A stretch of 6,435 bases of DNA from Caldifarciminota bacterium (GTDB taxonomy: Bacteria > Hydrothermota > Tepidihabitantia > Tepidihabitantales > Tepidihabitantaceae). Both the position numbers and the translations under genes were made by a program. The DNA is taken from the NCBI GenBank assembly GCA_903908785.1, contig CAIVTL010000637.1, positions 1 through 6,435 on the forward strand, in the 5' to 3' direction. Each line of letters begins with the position of its first letter. The stretch's first letter is position 1. Below are positions 1-4,627 of the stretch, piece by piece. Under the pieces are notes generated by a model. It saw only the letters and a list, made by a program, of their open reading frames with translations. It had not been told where the DNA came from and ran no database searches.

Positions 1-735
1 GAACTGGCTGATTTCCGATTCTATCTTGCCGGAGAGTTCGATGTAGGCAAAGCCATTCGCGGCGCACTGCTCCCGGACGTAGTCCTGGTCCGGGTAAGAC
101 TTGCGGCCGAGCTGGTCTTCGTCGGTGTTGACCGCGACGATTATCGGTTTGGCCGTGAACAGGCCGAGCGTGCCGATGGTCTTCAGTTCCTCCGGCGTCA
201 GTTCCTGGCGGCTGACAAGCTTTTCGTTCTCCAGCTTCTCACGGACCGTAGTCAGTAGTTTGCGGTCGCGCTGCTCCTCGTCGCTCAGGCGGTGGCGTTT
301 GTTCTCGGTCTCCGTAATCCGCTCCAGCCGGTTCTCGACCACGGCGAGGTCGCGCAGGAGCAGTTCGGTCCGGATGGTGTCGAGCTGGAGGCGCGGGGTT
401 TCGCAGTTCGCCGGCCACGCGACCGAAGCGCTTTCAAAGGCTCGGACCACGCAGAGCAGGGCGTCGGACGTCTGGATGAACTGCATCACCCGGCTCTTCT
501 CGCCCGGCAGGGCGTCGGCGTCGAAGCCCGGCATGTCGGTGAAAGTCAGGCTGGCCAGCGTTACCTTCTTCGGGTTGAAGATGAGCGCCAACTCGTCCAC
601 GCGCGCGTCGTGCACCAGCGCCGTGCCGGTGACGCCGTCCTTGCGCCGGGTGGCCGGGTCGAGCTGCATGCCGGTTAGCAGCGAGAAGAGGGTCGTCTTC
701 CCGCAGGCCGACAAGCCGAACACGCCAATCACCAT
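1..735 (-). CDS. YchF/OLA1-family (DUF933) P-loop ATPase, divergent, 3' end outside window
   Basis: This is an open frame of 245 codons from ATG (733-735) to the window edge, with no stop. YchF proteins are Obg-related cytosolic NTPases that bind ATP rather than GTP and associate with ribosomes. Visible features in order: a P-loop at residues 7-14 (GLSACGKT), a G3 DMPG at 67-70, a VVRAFE strand at about 95-100, a charged helical stretch at about 118-180 matching the coiled-coil insertion of YchF, and VNTDE at 202-206. VNTDE supplies the NxxE that replaces the NKxD of GTPases. Recalled E. coli YchF aligns through these blocks (LKP..IANVNED against AKPIIVAVNTDED). The usual GLPNVGKST P-loop and the GEGLGN motif after G3 are both altered, so this is a divergent or paralogous member. 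The C-terminal TGS-like DUF933 domain would lie beyond position 1. The ATG is preceded only by a weak GCGAGA. The family call is firm; orthology to ychF is less so. Confidence 0.85.
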   Translation of the reverse strand, partial: MVIGVFGLSACGKTTLFSLLTGMQLDPATRRKDGVTGTALVHDARVDELALIFNPKKVTLASLTFTDMPGFDADALPGEKSRVMQFIQTSDALLCVVRAFESASVAWPANCETPRLQLDTIRTELLLRDLAVVENRLERITETENKRHRLSDEEQRDRKLLTTVREKLENEKLVSRQELTPEELKTIGTLGLFTAKPIIVAVNTDEDQLGRKSYPDQDYVREQCAANGFAYIELSGKIESEISQF

Positions 736-781
736 TGAAGAGGTCTCGCTTTCTGTGCTACTTTGTTGTCTTCGCGGACTA

Positions 782-819
782 CTGCCTGCCGGATTCGGTG
801 CGGTCACCGTCGCAGGCAG
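782..819 (-). promoter_or_regulatory. Two-tier hairpin in the predicted 5' leader of the YchF-like gene
   Basis: CTGCCTGC at 782-789 pairs perfectly with GCAGGCAG at 812-819. Inside it, CGGTG (796-800) pairs with CACCG (805-809) around a 4-nt loop, with small asymmetric internal unpaired stretches. With the minus-strand promoter at 829-856 the transcript would start near 822, so this structure would sit at the extreme 5' end of an approximately 87-nt leader. It could stabilise the mRNA or affect translation. No T-tract follows on either strand, so a terminator is unlikely. The pairing is read directly; the role is inferred. Confidence 0.5.
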
Positions 820-828
820 AGCCTGGGA

Positions 829-856
829 AGTATAGCAGCAAACCGAGCGGCGTCAA
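829..856 (-). promoter_or_regulatory. Sigma70-type promoter for the YchF-like gene
   Basis: Read on the minus strand, TTGACG (856-851) is followed after 16 bp by TATACT (834-829). The predicted start near 822 leaves a leader of roughly 87 nt before the ATG at 735. Both hexamers are close to consensus. The spacing is one base short of the optimum. Confidence 0.6.
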
Positions 857-873
857 GCGGAGGCGGAGGATAG

Positions 874-913
874 TGGTCAAGTGGTCTAGCGGTCCAGTGG
901 TCGAGTGCGCGGA
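874..913 (-). repeat. Degenerate octamer tandem array, CTNGACCA on the minus strand
   Basis: On the plus strand the units are TGGTCAAG, TGGTCTAG, CGGTCCAG, TGGTCGAG and a decayed TGCGCGGA, at 874, 882, 890, 898 and 906. On the minus strand this is CTNGACCA with N = C, G, A, T across four consecutive units. A further unit-like fragment (GATCGAGTGG) lies at 941-950. The array sits upstream of the YchF-like promoter. It is the inverted relative of the array at 1623-1662. Confidence 0.75.
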
Positions 914-1028
914 CTAGGAGAGGGAACAAAGAGACCAAGGGATCGAGTGGCGGATGGAATCTGCGTTCATCTGTCCCACAAGCGTGCAGGATCGTCGTTC
1001 TCGCGACGAGGCGGGACGGCCGGCAATC

Positions 1029-1058
1029 TTGACAACACTCATCCACCTTCGCTAGAAT
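1029..1058 (+). promoter_or_regulatory. Strong sigma70-type promoter for the DUF4258/DUF2283 operon
   Basis: A consensus TTGACA (1029-1034) and TAGAAT (1053-1058) are separated by 18 bp. The -10 box ends 9 nt before the GTG start at 1068. Transcription should therefore begin within a few bases of the start codon, giving an essentially leaderless mRNA. The TAG inside the -10 box is also an in-frame stop for the downstream gene, so the coding region cannot extend upstream through it. Confidence 0.75.
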
Positions 1059-1067
1059 CGGACAGAC

Positions 1068-1322
1068 GTGAAGCCCATCCGACTATCCCGGCATGCTTGT
1101 GAGAATCTGGCCTTCCGCGGCGCGACCGAGGAGGAAGTGTTCGGGAGCATCCGAACGGCCGATTGGGGGCGGTCGGAGCAGGGCAGATTCGAGTGTCGGA
1201 AGGACTTTCGGTTCGACCGAGAATGGAACGGCAAGAAGTACGCCACGAAGCAGGTTCGGCCCATCTTCGTGGACGAACCCGCGACTATTGTAGTTATCAC
1301 GGTTTATGTGTACTATTTCTAG
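1068..1322 (+). CDS. DUF4258-family small protein, putative toxin
   Basis: An 84-residue protein starting at GTG. The N-terminus matches the DUF4258 signature: SRHACENLAFRG (residues 7-18) then ATEEEV (19-24), corresponding to the family pattern S.HA.E....RG.s.EEV. It ends in a hydrophobic strand, TIVVITVYVYY. The domain begins almost at residue 1 and an in-frame TAG lies 15 bases upstream, so the GTG start is well supported although no Shine-Dalgarno sequence precedes it. DUF4258 is generally compared with RelE/BrnT-like small toxins, but its activity is poorly characterised and no catalytic residues can be assigned here. It is followed after 9 nt by a DUF2283 gene; from memory this pairing recurs in prokaryotic genomes. 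The domain call is firm. The toxin role is inference, and a stand-alone RNA-binding or regulatory role is possible. Confidence 0.8.
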   Translation: MKPIRLSRHACENLAFRGATEEEVFGSIRTADWGRSEQGRFECRKDFRFDREWNGKKYATKQVRPIFVDEPATIVVITVYVYYF

Positions 1323-1325
1323 GAG
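1321..1325 (+). promoter_or_regulatory. Shine-Dalgarno site of the DUF2283 gene, overlapping the upstream stop codon
   Basis: AGGAG begins inside the TAG stop (1320-1322) of the DUF4258 gene and lies 6 nt before the ATG at 1332. This favours ATG 1332 over the GTG at 1329 and suggests translational coupling of the two genes. Confidence 0.75.
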
Positions 1326-1331
1326 AAAGTG

Positions 1332-1559
1332 ATGCGTATTACTTACGACCGTGAGGTTGACGCCTTGTACATCCGGTTCATCGAGACGACCGTGATGACC
1401 AAGCACGTGGCCGAAGGTATCGCCGTAGACTATGCAGCGGACGGCCGAATTGCCGGCATAGAGGTTTTGGACGCCCGCAGGCGATTCGGCGACGAGAAGG
1501 TCTTCAGCCGCGTCGTGCTCGAAGATCTCGCGATGGGCATTCCGGCTCCGGTCGGTTGA
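1332..1559 (+). CDS. DUF2283-family small protein, putative antitoxin partner
   Basis: A 75-residue protein from ATG 1332. It follows the DUF2283 (COG5428) pattern closely: MRITYDREVDALYIRF at the N-terminus, then VAEGIAVDYAADGRIAGIEVL (family pattern: gi.vDyd..G.ivGIEiLdas), ending in a short tail. The family is a small alpha/beta protein of unknown biochemistry, often encoded beside DUF4258 or other small toxin-like genes. The 9-nt gap, the overlapping Shine-Dalgarno site and the single upstream promoter make it the second gene of a two-gene operon. Toxin-first order differs from classical antitoxin-first modules but is not unusual (higBA and brnTA are examples). No DNA-binding helix-turn-helix is visible, so autoregulation by this protein alone is not obvious. 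The family call is firm; the antitoxin role is inferred from context only. Confidence 0.83.
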   Translation: MRITYDREVDALYIRFIETTVMTKHVAEGIAVDYAADGRIAGIEVLDARRRFGDEKVFSRVVLEDLAMGIPAPVG

Positions 1560-1622
1560 CAACCCCGGTGTGTGTTTTGTGGGGACAGCTCAAGCACAAG
1601 CCGTCCGCAAGGTGCAGGTCCC

Positions 1623-1662
1623 GCACTAGAGCACTGGAGCACTCGGGCACTTGAGCACCAGG
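1623..1662 (+). repeat. Degenerate octamer tandem array, CTNGAGCA
   Basis: Five consecutive 8-bp units: GCACTAGA, GCACTGGA, GCACTCGG, GCACTTGA and GCACCAGG, at 1623, 1631, 1639, 1647 and 1655. In the CTNGAGCA register, N is A, G, C, T through the first four units. The consensus differs by one base from the minus-strand consensus of the 874-913 array. The array lies between the DUF2283 stop and the aspS promoter. No terminator is evident in this gap. Confidence 0.8.
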
Positions 1663-1676
1663 CCGCTCCCCATTTC

Positions 1677-1704
1677 TTGACCCTCCGGTAATCCCGGCTA
1701 GACT
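1677..1704 (+). promoter_or_regulatory. Sigma70-type promoter for aspS, probably leaderless
   Basis: TTGACC (1677-1682) and TAGACT (1699-1704) are separated by 16 bp. The -10 box ends 6 nt before the ATG at 1711, so the expected start point falls at or next to the A of the start codon. No Shine-Dalgarno sequence is present. The TAG in the -10 box is in frame with aspS and blocks any upstream extension. Confidence 0.65.
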
Positions 1705-1710
1705 GGCGAT

Positions 1711-3015
1711 ATGCAGCGTACTTTAGCGGCCGACATCGCCAAACACATCGGTGAGGACGTCAAGCTCGTGGGCTGGCTTTTCCAGGTCCGCGAGCTCGGC
1801 TCGATTTCGTTCGTCGTAGTCCGGGACCGGACCGGCACCGCGCAGGCGGTGATTCTCGACCCCACGCAGCACGACCTTTCGCACCTGAAGCGCGAGAGCC
1901 TGGTTGAGGTGACGGGCACGGTGAAGGCCGAGCCGCAGGCGAAGCGCGGGGCCGAACTGCTGTTCAAGGAAATCAAAGTGCTGGCCGAGCCGGTGGCCGA
2001 GCTGCCGTTCGAGGTGAACCGGTCGAAGAAGAAGCTGAACCTGAAGATCGACTCGGTGTTGGACCACCGCGCGTTCAGCCTTCGCAACCCGGAAATATCC
2101 GCGCCCTTCAAGGTGCAGGCCGAAATCGTGCGGACGTTCGCCGATTACCTGCGTGGGCTCGGGTTCACCGAGGTCCACACGTCGAAGATTGTCTCGGCCG
2201 GAACCGAGGGCGGGACCGCACTATTTCCCATCAAGTACTTCGAGCAGACGGCGTTTCTCGCCCAGAGCCCGCAGTTCTACAAGCAGATGCTCGTGGGCGC
2301 CGGGTTCGAGCGGGTGTTTGAGATTGGTTTCGTCTACCGGGCCGAGGACCATGCGACGTCGCGTCATATCAATGAGTACCTGTCGCTCGACTTCGAGATG
2401 GGTTTCATCGAGTCGTACACGGACATTATTGACGTCGAGCGGGGCTTCCTGAAGCAGATGGTCGAGAACATCGGCAAGACGTGCGCGGACGAGCTCGCCC
2501 TGCTTAAGGCCGAGCTGCCCAAGACCGGCGATTTTCCCGAAATCCGCCTGAAGGACGCGCTCGCGATTCTGGCTAAGGACTACAAGCGGGACACGAAGGA
2601 CATGGTTGACCTCGACCCCGAGGGCGAGCGGCAGATATGCGACTACGCGCTCAAGACCTACGGCAGCGAGTTCGTGTTCGTCAGTCGCTACCCGCGCAAG
2701 GCGCGACCGTTCTACACGATGCCGGACCCGGAGGACGATGAGTCCACGCTTGGGTTCGACTGCCTGTTCCGGGGGCTTGAGGTAACGACCGGGAGCCAGC
2801 GCATCCACGACTACAACATGCTCGTGGAGAGCATCAAGCGCATCGGGGGCAACCCGGACAACTTCGAGTTCTACCTCGAGATATTCCGGTACGCGATGCC
2901 GCCGCACGGCGGGCTGGCAATCGGGGCGGAGCGGCTGACGCAGCAGATTCTGAACCTCGGCAACGTGCGCGAGGCTAGTTTCTTCCCGCGCGACCGGTTC
3001 CGGCTGACGCCGTAG
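1711..3015 (+). CDS. aspS: Aspartyl-tRNA synthetase, archaeal/eukaryal type
   Basis: A complete class IIb synthetase of 434 residues that charges tRNA(Asp) with aspartate in the cytosol. Order: an N-terminal OB-fold anticodon-binding domain (about 1-100, with VGWLFQVRELG at 20-30 and RDRTG at 38-42), motif 1 around 118-150, the flipping loop GTEGGTALFP at 164-173, the AQSPQ strand at 184-188, motif 2 around YRAEDHATSRHINE (209-222), and motif 3 GAERL at 405-409. It ends FFPRDRFRLTP, typical of the archaeal type. The length matches archaeal enzymes such as that of Thermococcus (about 438) rather than the roughly 590-residue bacterial AspRS, and the bacterial GAD insertion is absent. K78 in PQAKRGAEL aligns with the lysine associated with tRNA(Asp)-discriminating enzymes, whereas relaxed enzymes usually have proline there. 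F24 occupies the other specificity position, usually Trp or His. The gene has its own promoter and no operon partner is visible. Confidence 0.95.
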   Translation: MQRTLAADIAKHIGEDVKLVGWLFQVRELGSISFVVVRDRTGTAQAVILDPTQHDLSHLKRESLVEVTGTVKAEPQAKRGAELLFKEIKVLAEPVAELPFEVNRSKKKLNLKIDSVLDHRAFSLRNPEISAPFKVQAEIVRTFADYLRGLGFTEVHTSKIVSAGTEGGTALFPIKYFEQTAFLAQSPQFYKQMLVGAGFERVFEIGFVYRAEDHATSRHINEYLSLDFEMGFIESYTDIIDVERGFLKQMVENIGKTCADELALLKAELPKTGDFPEIRLKDALAILAKDYKRDTKDMVDLDPEGERQICDYALKTYGSEFVFVSRYPRKARPFYTMPDPEDDESTLGFDCLFRGLEVTTGSQRIHDYNMLVESIKRIGGNPDNFEFYLEIFRYAMPPHGGLAIGAERLTQQILNLGNVREASFFPRDRFRLTP

Positions 3016-3018
3016 CGG

Positions 3019-3060
3019 ACAGCATACAGCTAGCAGCTAACAGCTTACGGCGGACAGCTC
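3019..3060 (+). repeat. Degenerate heptamer tandem array, ACAGCTN
   Basis: Six contiguous 7-bp units begin just after the aspS stop: ACAGCAT, ACAGCTA, GCAGCTA, ACAGCTT, ACGGCGG and ACAGCTC. The first five bases are largely kept and the last two vary. The rest of the gap to 3127 shows no gene or T-tract terminator. Confidence 0.65.
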
Positions 3061-3127
3061 CGGAGGCAGGTCGGAGACACGCACCGCCAGGGATATCTAC
3101 AGCCCGGCGCCCGGACTCATCCGCCGA

Positions 3128-3156
3128 TTGACAATCTCCGAGACGAAGCTTAACAT
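3128..3156 (+). promoter_or_regulatory. Sigma70-type promoter for the barrel-protein gene, probably leaderless
   Basis: A perfect TTGACA (3128-3133) and TAACAT (3151-3156) have the ideal 17-bp spacing. The -10 box ends 7 nt before ATG 3164, placing the predicted start point about one base from the start codon. A TTG at 3128 could be misread as a start codon in the same frame, but it is part of the -35 box. Confidence 0.75.
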
Positions 3157-3163
3157 AACGGCG

Positions 3164-4507
3164 ATGGTTCCGCGACTAGTGACCGCCGTGTTGGTCGTGT
3201 TGCTCACGGTGGCGACCGGGCAGGACATCAGAGGGCTTGGAATGGGACGGTTGACGCTGGTCCTCGAGTCGGATGCGAAGCCATTCGACATGTATGGGTT
3301 CGGCCGTAACCCGGCCGGGCTGTACCGCTCAGAACTTCCTCGCACCGCCAGAGGCGACAGCGCTGCAGCGCCACAGGCTTCGTTCCTGGAGTTGTACGTT
3401 CCGGGCGGCTATTGGCGCCGTACTGGCGAATCGCCCTATGAATGGGCAATAGGCGAGCCGGTGCCGGGCCAGGTGCAGGAGTGCTTTCCCCACTACACGT
3501 CCGACTTGTGCTTAGACGATTGGTATCACATGACGGGCGATTTCATCCCCTACGTGCCATTTGCAGAAAGGCCGTCGGGAGTTTTCTGGCGCTACCGCAG
3601 CACATTCGCACTCGCCGTGCACGGTGCCTGGTCGTACGCGGGATTGCCCGACTACCAGGGATGCTACATCAGCACTCCGGAACTGGGGCTTGCCGCGGCC
3701 GTGCCGCTTGGTCCCGTAGACCTCGGGCTCGACTTGCCGGCCAGCCTGACGACCAACACCTGGCCTTACATCTGGGAGCAGTCCGCGCACATCGGATACA
3801 GGCTCGGCGCAGTCGTTCCGATGCACTTGCTCGACTTGGGCGTGGTTGTGGCGAAGGTCTGTCCTTACGAGGATGCACGATGGCCGCCTCCGATGAAGCA
3901 GGGCCTGCTGTCAATCGGCACTGCGGAGAACTACGCGCTCCAAGCCATAGCCAGGCCCGCGGAATGGCTCAAGTTTGGTGCTGCAGGCGGCCATCGGCGG
4001 GCCAGCACTGGTGCGGTGTTCACCTCGCCATGGGCCAGTCTGCGTGCCGAATGTCGGCCGAAGAACCTGCCGCTGCTGGCCGGTTTGGAAGCGGAATGGG
4101 CGAGGCTGAGCACGCACCAGCCGACTCACGAGAACGACCAGATGGACAGCGTCGGAATCGGCGCGGGGTTGGGCTTGCGGCTCTCCCGTTTGCTGGCCGG
4201 GGCCGAACTGCACTTCGCCCAGCGCACATACCCCGAGGATACTGGTGCCGTGCGGAATCCAAACTGGACCACCAATATTGGCGCGGAGTATGACTTGGGT
4301 GTGGCCCAGCTTCGCCTAGGATATGAGCACAGCGTCCGGCCTGACATGATGGTTCCCGGCATCGGGTTCAACAAGTACACTGGAACAGCCGGCTTCGGTC
4401 TGAATCTCGCCTCGGTGCGCGCTGACGTCGCGTGGAACCACTCCTATTGGCCATTTGGAGATGAAGTCGAGGACGAAGTCCACCTCGACCTCAAGCATGG
4501 TTGGTGA
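3164..4507 (+). CDS. Probable outer-membrane beta-barrel protein with signal peptide
   Basis: A 447-residue protein from ATG 3164. Residues 1-19 form a signal peptide: MVPR, then a hydrophobic run TAVLVVLLTVA, with likely cleavage near ATG/QD. The start of the mature protein, GLGMG (24-28) leading to RNPAGL (48-53), matches the G-M-G...NPAGL pattern of FadL/PorV-like barrels in FCB-group bacteria. The rest is rich in alternating aromatic and glycine strands without helical membrane segments, for example AQLRLGYEHSV and ASVRADVAWNHSYW. The chain ends in tryptophan (LDLKHGW), as outer-membrane barrels commonly end in an aromatic residue. A stretch with several Cys, Tyr and Trp residues (about 98-120) may be an extracellular loop. 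I cannot name a specific family or substrate. Choosing ATG 3164 instead of the in-frame TTG at 3128 removes 12 residues and puts the signal peptide exactly at the N-terminus. It has its own promoter, so it may not be functionally tied to the peptidase gene downstream. Confidence 0.75.
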   Translation: MVPRLVTAVLVVLLTVATGQDIRGLGMGRLTLVLESDAKPFDMYGFGRNPAGLYRSELPRTARGDSAAAPQASFLELYVPGGYWRRTGESPYEWAIGEPVPGQVQECFPHYTSDLCLDDWYHMTGDFIPYVPFAERPSGVFWRYRSTFALAVHGAWSYAGLPDYQGCYISTPELGLAAAVPLGPVDLGLDLPASLTTNTWPYIWEQSAHIGYRLGAVVPMHLLDLGVVVAKVCPYEDARWPPPMKQGLLSIGTAENYALQAIARPAEWLKFGAAGGHRRASTGAVFTSPWASLRAECRPKNLPLLAGLEAEWARLSTHQPTHENDQMDSVGIGAGLGLRLSRLLAGAELHFAQRTYPEDTGAVRNPNWTTNIGAEYDLGVAQLRLGYEHSVRPDMMVPGIGFNKYTGTAGFGLNLASVRADVAWNHSYWPFGDEVEDEVHLDLKHGW

Positions 4508-4521
4508 ACTCATCCGGCTTC

Positions 4522-4549
4522 TCGCTCCTACCTGCTAACTCCTAACTCG
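4522..4549 (+). repeat. Degenerate heptamer tandem array, TAACTCC
   Basis: Four contiguous 7-bp units: TCGCTCC, TACCTGC, TAACTCC and TAACTCG, followed by a partly matching TCCGCCT. In the CTAACTC register it shares CTAAC with the CTAACAG register of the 3019-3060 array. It lies between the barrel-protein stop and the next promoter. Confidence 0.5.
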
Positions 4550-4560
4550 TCCGCCTCGGT

Positions 4561-4588
4561 TTGACTCTGTCGGCTGAACGTCTAGAAT
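4561..4588 (+). promoter_or_regulatory. Sigma70-type promoter for the secreted peptidase gene
   Basis: TTGACT (4561-4566) and TAGAAT (4583-4588) are separated by 16 bp. The predicted start near 4595 gives a leader of about 33 nt. Unlike the other plus-strand promoters here, it leaves room for a Shine-Dalgarno site. Confidence 0.65.
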
Positions 4589-4614
4589 TAGGTGTTGTCT
4601 AACGAGCCCCTAAT
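4587..4614 (+). promoter_or_regulatory. Inverted repeat between the -10 box and the ribosome binding site
   Basis: ATTAGG (4587-4592) and CCTAAT (4609-4614) are perfect inverted copies 16 bp apart. The left arm overlaps the last two bases of the -10 box; the right arm ends 2 nt before AGGAG. It could be an operator, or an accidental match given only six bases per arm. Confidence 0.35.
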
Positions 4615-4616
4615 AT

Positions 4617-4621
4617 AGGAG
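4617..4621 (+). promoter_or_regulatory. Shine-Dalgarno site fixing the GTG start of the peptidase gene
   Basis: AGGAG lies 6 nt before GTG 4628. An in-frame TAG at 4616-4618 overlaps it and rules out an upstream start. Confidence 0.75.
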
Positions 4622-4627
4622 ACCATA

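Noticed and set aside
101..835. 244-codon plus-strand frame opposite the YchF-like gene
   Set aside because: It is Ser/Arg-rich low-complexity translation, as expected from the reverse of GC-rich coding DNA; the minus strand carries all the NTPase motifs.
874..913. Octamer array as a CRISPR array
   Set aside because: The units are 8 bp with no spacers, there are no 25-40 bp repeats, and no cas genes are nearby.
992..1009. Hairpin TCGTCG-TTCTCG-CGACGA as a possible terminator
   Set aside because: The 6-bp stem is followed by no T-tract on either strand and lies between two divergent promoters, where no terminator is needed. It may be chance in GC-rich DNA.
1083..1562. 159-codon minus-strand frame covering both small genes
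   Set aside because: It lies opposite two genes with clear DUF4258 and DUF2283 signatures and has no recognisable motif of its own.
1560..1600. CCCC...GGGG pairing after the DUF2283 gene as an intrinsic terminator
   Set aside because: Only four base pairs around a 14-nt loop and no T-tract follows.
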